In this document: positions 51,037 through 60,156 of the stretch, piece by piece | How the letters are laid out: the number at the start of each line of letters is the position of its first letter | Numbering within the stretch: position 1 is the first letter of the stretch | NCBI RefSeq assembly: GCF_008632955.1 | Contig: NZ_CP043959.1 | Coordinates: 5,270,001 to 5,334,000 of the forward strand | Direction of reading: 5' to 3' | Origin: Streptomyces tendae | GTDB lineage: Bacteria > Actinomycetota > Actinomycetes > Streptomycetales > Streptomycetaceae | Length of the DNA: 64,000 nucleotides | The notes under the pieces: model-generated | What the model saw: only the letters and a program-made list of their open reading frames with translations | Told to the model about the DNA's origin: nothing | Database searches by the model: none | Position numbers and translations under genes: made by a program

Positions 51037-52221
51037 GTGGATCTGCTCGACATCCTGCTGATGCTGGTCGTCCTGGCCTACGCGGCGTCCGGTTACCGGC
51101 GCGGACTGGTGGCCGGCTGCGTGTCGCTGGCCGGCTTCGTGGGCGGCGCGGTCGTCGGCGTGTGGATCCTGCCGTGGGTGATGGACCTGGTGACGCCGGG
51201 GACGACGCGGGCGACGGTGGCGGCCGTGTTCACGGTGCTGCTGCCGGCCGTGGTGGGGCACGAACTGGCGGGGCGGCTCGGGCTGCGGCTGCGCCGTGAG
51301 CTGGACCGGGGCCCGCTGCGGGTGGCGGACGGGGTCGGCGGGGCGGCGGCCAACGCGGTGGCGGTGCTGATCGTGGCGTGGGTGGCGGCGAGTGTGCTGG
51401 GCGCGTCCTCGTCACCGCTGATCACCTCGGCGATCCGGGACTCCCGGCTGCTGGGCGCGGTGCAGGACGCGATGCCGGACACCACCCCGGCCTGGTTCTC
51501 CCGGGCCACCTCGGCGCTGACCGAGGCGGGCTTCCCGCAGGTGTTCAACCCGTTCGAGAACGAGTCGACCGCCGAGGTCGCCGCGCCGTCCGGGGACAAC
51601 GTCACCGCGGCCGCGACCCGGGCCGCGCAGCGCAGCACCGTGAAGGTCGAGGGGGTGGCCGGCACGCAGGGGCGCGAGGGCAGCGGGTTCGTGTACGCGC
51701 GGGAGCACGTGATGACCAACGCGCACGTGGTCGCCGGCATCGACGAACCCACCGTGCGCGTCGGCGGCGTCGGGCGGACGTACGAGGCGCGGGTGGTGCT
51801 GTTCGACCCCCGGAAGGACGTGGCCGTGCTGCACGTGCCGGACCTGCGGGCGCCGGTTTTGGCCTTCGACGACGACGCCGAGCGGGGCGAGGCGGCGGTG
51901 GTGGCGGGCTATCCGCAGGACGGCGACCTGAACCTGCAGGCGGCGACGGTCGCGGCGCGGGTGCAGGCCCGCGGGCAGAACATCTACAGCGACGGCCCGG
52001 TCACCCGGGAGATCTACTCGATCCGCTCCACGGTCCGTCCGGGCAACTCCGGCGGGCCGCTGCTGACCACCGACGGCCGGGTGTTCGGCGTGGTGTTCGC
52101 GCGGTCCACCTCGGACGCCGAGACGGGGTACGTGCTGACGGCGGACGAGGTGGCGGACGAGGCCGCGCGGGCGGCGGAGGCGACCACGCCGGTGGACACG
52201 GGGCAGCCGGTGACGTCGTAG
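51037..52221 (+). CDS. MarP-like membrane serine protease
   Basis: The 394-residue protein joins a CvpA-type membrane domain of four helices (residues about 1-140: DLLDILLMLVVLAYAASGYRRGLVAGCVSLAGF) to a trypsin-like protease. The triad is visible as NAHVV (His), KDVAVLHV (Asp) and RPGNSGGPL (Ser). In Mycobacterium the same architecture (MarP) protects against acid and oxidative stress by processing a peptidoglycan hydrolase, which fits the divergent amidase next door. Start is the GTG at 51037 with AAAGG eight bases upstream. Confidence 0.92.
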   Translation: MDLLDILLMLVVLAYAASGYRRGLVAGCVSLAGFVGGAVVGVWILPWVMDLVTPGTTRATVAAVFTVLLPAVVGHELAGRLGLRLRRELDRGPLRVADGVGGAAANAVAVLIVAWVAASVLGASSSPLITSAIRDSRLLGAVQDAMPDTTPAWFSRATSALTEAGFPQVFNPFENESTAEVAAPSGDNVTAAATRAAQRSTVKVEGVAGTQGREGSGFVYAREHVMTNAHVVAGIDEPTVRVGGVGRTYEARVVLFDPRKDVAVLHVPDLRAPVLAFDDDAERGEAAVVAGYPQDGDLNLQAATVAARVQARGQNIYSDGPVTREIYSIRSTVRPGNSGGPLLTTDGRVFGVVFARSTSDAETGYVLTADEVADEAARAAEATTPVDTGQPVTS

Positions 52222-52280
52222 CGGGACGTCCGCGCCCGCGGGGCCCGCGGGCGCTCACGGCGCGGGCGCCCGCGGGCAGG

Positions 52281-52769
52281 TCAGACCAGGCGCAGGCCCA
52301 TGAACACGTCGTCGACGTACCGGCCGTCGAGGAAGAACTCCTCCGGCTGCACGCCCTCCACGACGAAGCCCTCGGACGCGTACAGCGCGCGGGCGGCCGT
52401 GTTGTGGCCGAGGACCCGCAGGGTCAGCCTGCGGGCCCCCCGGCGGCGGGCCTCCGCCACGGCGGCCCGCACCAGGGTCCGGCCCGCGCCCTTGCCGCGG
52501 GCCTCCTCCGCGACGGCCAGGCCGCGGATCTGCAGGACGTGCGTGTTGCACTTCAGCTCGGTGGGGTGGCCGAGGCGGACGTAGCCGACGAGGCGGCCCT
52601 CGTGCTCGGCGACGAGGTGCGCGTCCGGGCCGCAGGCCGGCCGGAAGAACGGCTCGTCCGGCCCGGGCGGCGGCTGGACGGCGTGCAGCGGGGACCACGT
52701 CTCGCGGTCCAGACGGTTCAGGTCGCCCTCGTCGTCGGGGCGGGCGGTGCGTATGAGCGGTTCCGGCAT
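52281..52769 (-). CDS. GNAT-family N-acetyltransferase
   Basis: The 162-residue protein has acceptor-site LRV-type motifs and the acetyl-CoA loop in LAVAEEARGKGAGRTLVRAAVAEARRRG, followed by LRVLGHNTAARALYASEGFVVEG. The ATG at 52769 gives a standard length. The substrate is not indicated. It converges with the MarP-like gene and diverges from the epimerase-like gene. Confidence 0.9.
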   Translation of the reverse strand: MPEPLIRTARPDDEGDLNRLDRETWSPLHAVQPPPGPDEPFFRPACGPDAHLVAEHEGRLVGYVRLGHPTELKCNTHVLQIRGLAVAEEARGKGAGRTLVRAAVAEARRRGARRLTLRVLGHNTAARALYASEGFVVEGVQPEEFFLDGRYVDDVFMGLRLV

Positions 52770-52833
52770 GCGCGTCACTCTACGCGCCGGTTCGGGCCGT
52801 GATTCGCGGTGCGTCAGGGGCAGGATGGACGTC

Positions 52834-53736
52834 ATGGAACATGCGCGTATCGCGGTGGCCGGGGCGTCCGGACTGATCGGCGGCGCCCTGGCGCGGTCGC
52901 TGACGGCTGAGGGGCACACGGTGCTGCGGCTGGTGCGCCGCGCGCCCCGGTCGGCGGACGAGATCCGGTGGGACCCGGAGCGGGGGACGGTGGACGCGGC
53001 CGGGCTCGCCGGGTGCTACGCGGTGGTGAACCTGGCCGGTGCGGGGGTCGGCGACCGGCGCTGGACGGACGCGTACAAGGAGCGGATCCGGGCCAGCCGG
53101 GTGCGGGGCACGACGGCCCTCGCCGAGGCCGTCGCCGGGCTCCCCGAGGACGCCCGGCCGCGGGTGTTCCTCAACGGCAGCGCGATCGGCTACTACGGCG
53201 AGACCGGCGACCGGGCGGTGGACGAGAGCGCGCCCCCGGGTGAGGGGTTCCTGCCGGAGGTCTGCGTGGCGTGGGAGGCCGCCGCGGCGCCGGCCCGGGA
53301 GGCGGGCGTGCGGACGGTGTTCGCGCGCACGGGGCTCGTGGTGGCGGGCGGGGGCGGGGCGTGGGGCCGGCTGTTCCCGCTGTTCCGGGCCGGGCTCGGC
53401 GGGCGGCTGGGCGACGGACGCCAGTACTGGTCGTACATCGCGCTGCACGACGAGGTGGCGGCGCTGCGTCATCTGCTGGACACCGACGGGCTGTCCGGGC
53501 CGTTCAACCTGACCGCGCCGGAGCCGGTGACCAACCGTGAGGTCACCGAGGCGATGGGACGGGTGCTGCACCGGCCGGCCGTGTTCGCGGTGCCGGCGCC
53601 GGTGCTGCGGACGGTGCTCGGGGAGATGGCCGGGGACGTGCTGGGCAGCGCGCGGGTGGTGCCGGCGCGGCTGCTGGAGTCGGGGTTCCGCTTCGCCTTC
53701 CCGCAGGTCGAGGGGGCGATCAGGGCGGCGCTGTGA
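52834..53736 (+). CDS. TIGR01777-type NAD(P)-binding epimerase-like protein
   Basis: The 300-residue SDR-extended protein begins MEHARIAVAGASGLIGGALARSL (nucleotide-binding GxxGxxG). It continues with VVNLAGAGVGDRRWTDAYKERIRASRV, GSAIGYYGETGD and YWSYIALHDEVAALRHLL, the signature of SDR39U1/TIGR01777. An upstream ATG at 52825 (MDVMEHAR) is an alternative start. The enzyme's reaction is not established for this family. Related proteins affect cell division or heme-adjacent pathways; no neighbour confirms that here. Confidence 0.88.
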   Translation: MEHARIAVAGASGLIGGALARSLTAEGHTVLRLVRRAPRSADEIRWDPERGTVDAAGLAGCYAVVNLAGAGVGDRRWTDAYKERIRASRVRGTTALAEAVAGLPEDARPRVFLNGSAIGYYGETGDRAVDESAPPGEGFLPEVCVAWEAAAAPAREAGVRTVFARTGLVVAGGGGAWGRLFPLFRAGLGGRLGDGRQYWSYIALHDEVAALRHLLDTDGLSGPFNLTAPEPVTNREVTEAMGRVLHRPAVFAVPAPVLRTVLGEMAGDVLGSARVVPARLLESGFRFAFPQVEGAIRAAL

Positions 53737-54003
53737 CGGGGCGGGGGCGTGCGGGTGATCCGCGTGCCCTGCCGGGCGCCGCGCGCGACCGGGCCGTACC
53801 GGGCAGCGACCTCTTCTGACCCCTCTGCGACCGGCTGGTGTCCGCGCGGGGTGCGTATGCGACCGCCGTGCGCCCGTGCTCTGTCCGTGCGCGACTGACC
53901 CGGTGACCGATCACCGGCCTAACCTCGAGCCGAACTCGGGTATCCCTGGGGCCTGTTGAGGGCATGACGTCTCCAGCGCCCGCGCAACCTCGAGGAGGGG
54001 CAC

Positions 54004-55410
54004 GTGCTTGAGCCCACGTACCAGGCGGACGTCGTCGTCGTGGGAGCCGGGGTGGCCGGACTCTCCGCGGCACGACGACTGACCAGCGCAGGAGTCTCGA
54101 CCGTCGTCCTGGAGGCCGCCCATGAGGTGGGCGGCCGCATGACGACCGAGAAGGTCGACGGCTTCCGACTCGACACCGTGGGACGGCTGCTGTCCACGGC
54201 ATGCCCCGAACTCCACCTCACCCCGGGGCTGGAGGACCTCGTGCTGCGGCCCTTCGCGCCGGGTGTCCTGCTGCACAGCGACGGACGACATCATCGTGCG
54301 GGCGTCCGGCCGGGCACCCGGCGCGCGCGAGGGGCGCGGAGCGCGAGGGGCGCACTTCACGCGGTGCGCGCCCTGGCGAGCGCCCCCCGTCCGGGGCCGC
54401 GCAGGCCGGTGGCGGTGCCCGGGCGTCAGGTGGCCGTGCCCCGCAACCGCGCGGGCGCCCCGCTCGGCACGGCGCTCGACCAGGCCCGTCTGGGCGCCGC
54501 CCTGAACCGGCTGGCCGGTGCGCCGGTGGAACGGCTGCTGGCCCGCCCCGAGACGACCGCCGCCGAGGCCCTGGCGGCCCGGGGACTGCCCGTCCGCACG
54601 GTCGACGGCTTCCTGCACCCGCTGCTGGCCGCCCTGCTGTGCGACCCGGAGCTCGGTACGTCCAGCAGGTCCGCGGACCTGGCGCTGCGGGACTTCGCGC
54701 GCGGCCGGTTGTGTCTGCCGGAGGGCGGGTCGGAGGCGCTGCCGCAGCTCCTGGCGCGGTCGCTGCCGGCGGGCACGGTGCACACGGGGGTGCGGGTCAC
54801 CTCCGTGTCGACCACGTCGGTGACCACGGCGGAGCACGGGGTGGTCCGGTGCGCCGCCGTGCTGGTCGCGACCGGTGCGCGGGCCGCGGCGGAACTGCTG
54901 CCGGGGCTGCGGGTACCGGACTTCCACCCGGTCACGGTGGTGCACCACACCACCGACGAGGCGCCGGGCACGGACACCTCGCTGCTGCTGGACGCGGACC
55001 GGGGCGGGCCGGTGGCGCACACCGCCGTGGTGAGCCGGGTCGACCCGTCCCGCGCCCCGGCCGGCCGCACGCTGGTCACCTCGGCGGTCCTCGGTCCCGC
55101 CACGGCGGAGACCGACACGGCCGTGCGCATGCACCTGGCCCGGCTGTACGGGGTGCCGACGACACGGTGGGAGACGCTGGCGGTGCGGCACACGGCCGAC
55201 GCGGTCCCGGCCATGCGCCCGCCGCACGACCTGCGGCGGCCGGTACGGCTGCTGGCGGGGCTGTACGTCTGCGGCGACCACCGCGACAGCGGCGCGGTCC
55301 AGGGCGCCCTGCGCTCCGCCGACCGGGCGGCCACGGCCCTCCTGACGGACCTCGGCGTCGACCGCCCCCTCCACACGGCCGACCCCCTGCCGACAGCCCG
55401 GGCAGCCTGA
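54004..55410 (+). CDS. FAD-dependent amine-oxidase/phytoene-desaturase-like oxidoreductase
   Basis: The 468-residue protein has the N-terminal FAD motif DVVVVGAGVAGLSAARRL and VVLEAAHEVGGRMTT, and a C-terminal FAD site GLYVCGDHRDSGAVQGALRSADRAA. It belongs to the flavin monoamine oxidase / protoporphyrinogen-oxidase-like clan. A basic patch at about residues 100-165 (RRARGARSARGALHAV) is unusually Arg-rich. GAGGAGGGG precedes the GTG at 54004. The substrate is unknown and not given by context. Confidence 0.88.
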   Translation: MLEPTYQADVVVVGAGVAGLSAARRLTSAGVSTVVLEAAHEVGGRMTTEKVDGFRLDTVGRLLSTACPELHLTPGLEDLVLRPFAPGVLLHSDGRHHRAGVRPGTRRARGARSARGALHAVRALASAPRPGPRRPVAVPGRQVAVPRNRAGAPLGTALDQARLGAALNRLAGAPVERLLARPETTAAEALAARGLPVRTVDGFLHPLLAALLCDPELGTSSRSADLALRDFARGRLCLPEGGSEALPQLLARSLPAGTVHTGVRVTSVSTTSVTTAEHGVVRCAAVLVATGARAAAELLPGLRVPDFHPVTVVHHTTDEAPGTDTSLLLDADRGGPVAHTAVVSRVDPSRAPAGRTLVTSAVLGPATAETDTAVRMHLARLYGVPTTRWETLAVRHTADAVPAMRPPHDLRRPVRLLAGLYVCGDHRDSGAVQGALRSADRAATALLTDLGVDRPLHTADPLPTARAA

Positions 55411-55492
55411 CCCGGGGGGCGGGCAGACCCGCTCGCCCCCGCCCGGCACCCGCCCGGCCGTCGGCAGGAAGCCGGCCCGGGCCCACCGAACC

Positions 55493-55535
55493 CGTGTCCG
55501 CGCCCCGCGTGACCTGACCGCGGGGCGCGGACACG
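55493..55535. terminator. terminator of the FAD oxidoreductase gene
   Basis: Perfect 17-base arms at 55493-55509 and 55519-55535 close on a nine-base loop. It lies 83 bases after the stop codon. Confidence 0.85.
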
Positions 55536-55927
55536 CTTCACGCCACGGCACGTACGCCTTGGACAGCACGCCACGCGCCCGCGTCGGCGGCGTCGTGCAC
55601 CGCCCCGGCACTCGGCCCGGCGCCCGCGGCCCGGGCAACGCCCGCGCGACGTCCACGGCGGCACTCCCCGGCCCGAGGAAGCAGCCCGGCAGGGGTGCGG
55701 CCGCGCGTCCGGCCTGGCCGCGTCGGCCACGGCTCACCCGGCCAGGCCGGCGCGCGCCATGGCGCGGCGGTCGCGGGGCACGACGGCGGCGCGCAGCCCG
55801 GACCGGAGGTCACCCGGGCCGGGCAGGCGTTCCCCGGCCCCCGCGGGCACCGCCGGGAGCCGGACGCGCCGCCCCCGGTGGCCGGCGGCACGCCCGGCGC
55901 GGGTGAACCGCCCGCGCGGCGGTCGTG
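55536..55927. other. intergenic region without supported gene
   Basis: About 390 bases between a rightward terminator and the end of the leftward regulator gene. Both strands have Pro/Arg/Gly-rich open frames without ribosome sites. No repeat or palindrome of note is seen. Confidence 0.4.
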
Positions 55928-57388
55928 TCAGGCGTACGTGGAGACCCTGTCGCGGTAGGTGCGGACCGGGGCCGCGTCGCGGTACGGCTCCAGGCGGCGT
56001 TCGAAGTCGCGGACGTACTCGACCGCGCGGACCGAGCGCATCTCCGCCGCCTGGGCCGCCGCCTCCGCCGCCAGCTGGCACGCCTGGTCGAGTTCGCCGA
56101 GGCCCAGGCGGGCGGTGGCGAGGACGACGCGGCAGAACAGCCGGCTGCGGGCGTACCCGGGCCCGCGCAGCTGCAGCGACCGTTCCGCGTGCTGGGCGGC
56201 CGCCCGGAACTGCTGGAGGTCCCGGTGGCAGTGGCCGAACTCGTCGGCGAGCTGGGCCTCGTCGAAGAAGCGCGCCCAGTGGGGCACCTCGTCCCCGGGC
56301 CGCGCCGCGTCCAGCGCGCGTTCCGCGCGGACCAGGGCGGCCGTGCAGGCCCGTACCTCACCGAGCACCCCGTGTCCGCGCGCCTCGGCGGCGTGCAGCA
56401 GGGCCTGGACGGCGGGCGGGACGGAGCCGCCCGCGCCCTGCTGGGCCACGCGGGCGAGCTGCACGGCCTCCCGTCCGTGGCCGAGGTAGACCGCCTGGCG
56501 GCTCATCGTGACGAGCACGTAGGCGCCGTACGCCCGGTCGCCGGCCGCCTGGGCCAGCCGGAGCGCCTGGACGAAGTACCGCTGGGCGAGCCCGTGCGCG
56601 GCGATGTCGTACGACGTCCAGCCGGCCAGCCGGGTCAGGTCGGCCGCGGCCGCGAAGAGCCGCCGGCCCAGCTGTTCGCCGTACGTCCCGCGGAGCATCG
56701 GCTCGCACTCGTGCTCCAGGTAGCGCACGAGGGCCTGGCGGGCGTGTCCGCCGCCGTACGCGTCGTCGAGGGTGCGGAACAGCTCGCCCACCGAGCGCAG
56801 CGCGGAGATGTCGCCCCCGGTCACCCGGTACCCGGGCCCGCGGTCGGCCGCGCCGCGCCGGCGGGCGGTGAGTTCGGCGGGGATGACGGGCCGTACCGGA
56901 CCGCGCCCCTGGGCGGGCACCCGCACCGGCTCGGCGCGGGCCACCTTCTCGTCGGGCCGGCCGATCAGCCAGTCCCGGCTCGGCACCACCAGTCCCGCCG
57001 AGGTGAAGGCGATCTTGCGGAGTTCGGCGTGGCTGCCGGAGTCCTTGCGCCAGAGTCCGCCGACGATGTCGACGGCCTCCTCCGGGGTGGCCGCGAACTC
57101 CAGTCCCGCGTAGACCGGCGCGCAGGCGTCCAGGCCGAGGTCCTGGGCGGTCAGCCTGCGTCCGAGGCGCCGGGTGAAGACCTCGGCGATCAGCGCCGGG
57201 GTCGTGCCGCGTGGCTGCTGTCCGCGCAGCCAGCGGGTGACGGAGGTCTTGTCATATCTCAGGTCGAGCCCGTGTTCGAGACCGAGCTGGTCCACGCGAC
57301 GGGCGAGTCCCGCGTTGGAGAACCCCGCTTCTGCGATGAGCGCGGCGAGCTGTCGGTTGGGGGTGCGCTGCGCGGGTCGTTCCGTCAT
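55928..57388 (-). CDS. NsdA-like regulator with TPR-type repeats
   Basis: The 486-residue protein has an N-terminal XRE-like HTH (about 10-70: NRQLAALIAEAGFSNAGLARRVDQLGLEHGLDLRYDKTSVTRWLRGQQP), an actinobacterial linker with PVYAGLEFAATPEEAVDIVGGLWRKD, and C-terminal helical repeats typical of TPRs (ALRLAQAAGDRAYGAYVLVTMSRQAVYLGHGREAVQLA...). This is the architecture of NsdA and related Streptomyces regulators that affect sporulation and antibiotic synthesis. The ATG at 57388 is near the divergent lipB promoter. Target genes are unknown. Confidence 0.88.
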   Translation of the reverse strand: MTERPAQRTPNRQLAALIAEAGFSNAGLARRVDQLGLEHGLDLRYDKTSVTRWLRGQQPRGTTPALIAEVFTRRLGRRLTAQDLGLDACAPVYAGLEFAATPEEAVDIVGGLWRKDSGSHAELRKIAFTSAGLVVPSRDWLIGRPDEKVARAEPVRVPAQGRGPVRPVIPAELTARRRGAADRGPGYRVTGGDISALRSVGELFRTLDDAYGGGHARQALVRYLEHECEPMLRGTYGEQLGRRLFAAAADLTRLAGWTSYDIAAHGLAQRYFVQALRLAQAAGDRAYGAYVLVTMSRQAVYLGHGREAVQLARVAQQGAGGSVPPAVQALLHAAEARGHGVLGEVRACTAALVRAERALDAARPGDEVPHWARFFDEAQLADEFGHCHRDLQQFRAAAQHAERSLQLRGPGYARSRLFCRVVLATARLGLGELDQACQLAAEAAAQAAEMRSVRAVEYVRDFERRLEPYRDAAPVRTYRDRVSTYA

Positions 57389-57650
57389 CTGCGGTGCGGT
57401 CTCCTGCCTTCCGGCTGTGGGTGTGCCCGGATTGCCTGTGAGCAGCCCTTATGGCCTCGTGGTCGGCGCGAATGTAGCGGAGAGTGAGCACCTGATCGCA
57501 GAGATCAACCGGCATTCATCCGATCGTGTGAGGATTGCCCGAAGGCTGACGAGCGGGCCAGGGACGGCTGCCGGCCGGGGGTCCGTCGAACGGTCGTACA
57601 GTGGCGTGGGTGCGTTTCGCGCCTGACGACCTTCTAGGGAGGCGCTTGCC

Positions 57651-58448
57651 GTGAGTGAGTTGCGGTTCGTGCGGATGGGCTTCGGTGCCGAGGCCGTGGA
57701 CTACCGGGTGGCCTGGGACGAACAGCGCCGGGTGCACGCCGCGCGGTTCGCCGACGAGGTGCCCGACACCGTCATCCTGCTCGAGCACCCGCCCGTGTAC
57801 ACCGCCGGGCGGCGCACCGAGGACAGCGAGCGGCCGCTCGACGGCACCCCCGTCATCGACGTCGACCGCGGCGGCAAGATCACCTGGCACGGCCCCGGCC
57901 AGCTGGTGGGCTACCCGATCCAGAAACTGCCCCGCCCGGTGGACGTGGTCGCGCACGTCCGCCGCCTGGAGGAGGCGCTGATCCGCACCTGCGCGGAGTT
58001 CGGCCTGGAGACCACCCGGGTCGAGGGCCGCAGCGGGGTGTGGGTGCTGGGCGACCCGGTCGAACGGCGCCCGGCGCTCGGAGGGCTCTCCCTGGACTTC
58101 GACCCCCGCCTCCAGGACGACGAGTTCGACCCCCGGCTGAACGGCCCGGAGTACGCCCCCTCCAACGCCGGCCAGCGCCGCGAGGACCGCAAGATCGCCG
58201 CGATCGGCATCCGGGTCGCCAAGGGGGTCACGATGCACGGCTTCGCGCTCAACGTGAACCCCGACAACAAGTGGTTCGACAAGATCATCCCGTGCGGCAT
58301 CCGCGACGCGGGCGTCGCCTCCCTGGCGAACGAGCTGGGCCGCGACGTCACGATCGAGGAGGTGCTGCCGGTCGTGGAGCGGCACCTGACGGACGTGCTC
58401 GTGAACGCCGAGCTGAAGCCGCGCGCGATCGAGCGGACGCCCGCCTGA
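57651..58448 (+). CDS. lipB: octanoyltransferase LipB
   Basis: LipB moves octanoyl from acyl-carrier protein to lipoyl domains, the first step of lipoate synthesis. The 265-residue protein has RGGKITWHGPGQLVGYPIQKL, the lysine of KIAAIGIRV, HGFALNVNPD and the catalytic cysteine in IIPCGIRDAGVASL. The start is the GTG at 57651 with GGGAGG upstream. Lipoyl targets include the E2 gene product at 42.2-44.0 kb. It precedes lipA by 176 bases. Confidence 0.95.
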   Translation: MSELRFVRMGFGAEAVDYRVAWDEQRRVHAARFADEVPDTVILLEHPPVYTAGRRTEDSERPLDGTPVIDVDRGGKITWHGPGQLVGYPIQKLPRPVDVVAHVRRLEEALIRTCAEFGLETTRVEGRSGVWVLGDPVERRPALGGLSLDFDPRLQDDEFDPRLNGPEYAPSNAGQRREDRKIAAIGIRVAKGVTMHGFALNVNPDNKWFDKIIPCGIRDAGVASLANELGRDVTIEEVLPVVERHLTDVLVNAELKPRAIERTPA

Positions 58449-58624
58449 CGGCGGCCCCGCGGAACACGGCATAACCAGGGCGCGGCCGGCGTTGCACGTC
58501 ACGGCCGAGCAGGCCGTGTGAGGGCGCCGCCGACTGCCAACGGCAGGCCGGCACCCTCGCCGGGCATACATATCAACGGGCGTACGCTTGACCACGCCGA
58601 AGAATCAATCGCTAGGAGCCGGTC

Positions 58625-59590
58625 GTGTCCGCAGTCGCACCCGACGGACGCAAGATGCTGCGCCTGGAGGTCCGCAACAGCCAGACCCCCATCGAGCGCA
58701 AGCCCGAGTGGATCAAGACCCGGGCGAAAATGGGCCCCGAGTACTCCAAGATGCAGAACCTGGTCAAGAGCGAGGGTCTGCACACCGTCTGCCAGGAAGC
58801 CGGCTGCCCCAACATCTACGAATGCTGGGAGGACCGCGAGGCGACCTTCCTCATCGGCGGCGACCAGTGCACCCGGCGCTGCGACTTCTGCCAGATCGAC
58901 ACCGGCAAGCCCGAGGCGCTGGACCGTGACGAGCCGCGCCGCGTGGGCGAGTCGGTCGTCACCATGGACCTGAACTACGCCACCATCACCGGCGTCGCCC
59001 GCGACGACCTGGAGGACGGCGGCGCCTGGCTGTACGCCGAGACCGTGCGCCAGATCCACGCGCAGACCGCGGACCGCGCGGAGGGCCGCACCAAGGTCGA
59101 GCTGCTCGCCCCCGACTTCAACGCGGTGCCCGAGCAGCTGGCGGAGGTCTTCTCCTCCCGCCCCGAGGTCTTCGCGCACAACGTCGAGACGGTCCCGCGG
59201 ATCTTCAAGCGGATCCGCCCCGGCTTCCGCTACGAGCGCTCCCTGAAGGTCATCACCGAGGCCCGCGACTTCGGCCTGGTCACCAAGTCCAACCTGATCC
59301 TCGGCATGGGCGAGACCCGTGAGGAGGTCAGCGAGGCGCTCAAGCAGCTGCACGACGCCGGCTGCGAGCTGGTGACCATCACGCAGTACCTGCGGCCCTC
59401 GGTGCGCCACCACCCCGTGGAGCGCTGGGTCAAGCCGCACGAGTTCGTGGAGCTGAAGGAGGAGGCCGAGCAGATCGGCTTCTCCGGCGTGATGTCCGGC
59501 CCGCTGGTCCGTTCCTCGTACCGCGCCGGGCGGCTCTACCGGATGGCCGTCGAGAAGCGCGGCGCGTACGTCGCCTCGCAGGCCGTCTGA
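58625..59590 (+). CDS. lipA: lipoyl synthase
   Basis: LipA inserts two sulfur atoms into octanoyl-lipoyl domains by radical-SAM chemistry. The 321-residue protein has the auxiliary cluster cysteines in EGLHTVCQEAGCPNIYECW and the radical-SAM motif CTRRCDFCQ. The C-terminal RSSYRAG serine motif that binds the auxiliary cluster is present (GPLVRSSYRAGRLY). The GTG at 58625 has AGGAG nine bases earlier. Iron-sulfur supply links it to erpA. Confidence 0.96.
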   Translation: MSAVAPDGRKMLRLEVRNSQTPIERKPEWIKTRAKMGPEYSKMQNLVKSEGLHTVCQEAGCPNIYECWEDREATFLIGGDQCTRRCDFCQIDTGKPEALDRDEPRRVGESVVTMDLNYATITGVARDDLEDGGAWLYAETVRQIHAQTADRAEGRTKVELLAPDFNAVPEQLAEVFSSRPEVFAHNVETVPRIFKRIRPGFRYERSLKVITEARDFGLVTKSNLILGMGETREEVSEALKQLHDAGCELVTITQYLRPSVRHHPVERWVKPHEFVELKEEAEQIGFSGVMSGPLVRSSYRAGRLYRMAVEKRGAYVASQAV

Positions 59591-59803
59591 ACGCGTCCGC
59601 GCGGAGCGGGTCCGAGCGGAGCAGGTCCGAGCCGTCGCGGGGCCGTGCCCCACTCCCCCGCCGGCACGCTGTGAATTCACGCACAAGGCCCTACCGCCTG
59701 GTAGTGGCCGAGAGCACGCGGTCCCGGCCGTCCTCCCAGTTGAGGGCACAGGCCGGGGCCGCGTCGGCGTTCCGGGGCCCGGCACGGAGGCTTCATGCCT
59801 GTT

Positions 59804-59834
59804 TGACCGGTCGGTCACGCCCTGGTAACACCAG
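59804..59834. promoter_or_regulatory. two adjacent palindromes upstream of the small protein gene
   Basis: TGACCGGTCGGTCA (59804-59817) has perfect six-base arms around GT. CTGGT and ACCAG (59822-59826 and 59830-59834) form a second inverted repeat. They lie 64-94 bases before the small gene at 59898 in a 307-base gap. The first resembles a TetR-type operator; nothing identifies the regulator. Confidence 0.45.
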
Positions 59835-59897
59835 TCAGTGAGCCTGGAATCACAGCACGCCACCCCAATCCGCCGGCACCCGAGGGAGACCGTCACC

Positions 59898-60098
59898 ATG
59901 CAGGCCGCGCCCGTCCGCGCCACCGCCATCCCGTCCCTCACCACCGCCCTGCGCGCCGTCGAGTCCCTGCTCATGAGCAGCGGCCAGCGCACCGCCCGGC
60001 GCAACGCCTGGACGTCGGTCCTGGAGGACCGCCGCCGCGCCAAGGACCGCGTCGAGGCGCAGCGCGTGCTCGACCAGACGGTGCTCACCCGCCCCTGA
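59898..60098 (+). CDS. small helical hypothetical protein
   Basis: A 66-residue protein (MQAAPVRATAIPSLTTALRAVESLLMSSGQRTARRNAWTSVLEDRRRAKDRVEAQRVLDQ...), mainly alpha-helical and basic. GAGGGAG lies nine bases before the ATG. The 20 open codons upstream do not look coding. From memory, an equivalent small gene sits between lipA and the DUF4191 gene in other Streptomyces. Function unknown. Confidence 0.72.
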   Translation: MQAAPVRATAIPSLTTALRAVESLLMSSGQRTARRNAWTSVLEDRRRAKDRVEAQRVLDQTVLTRP

Positions 60099-60156
60099 GC
60101 GCCCGACCCCGGCACTGCCGTCGAAGGCGCTCCGGGGGACACGTAGACTTCATGGC

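Noticed and set aside
54300..54480. frameshift in the Arg-rich patch of the FAD oxidoreductase
   Set aside because: Neither alternative frame gives a more plausible protein, and the frame on both sides is the same, so I left it as a variable linker.
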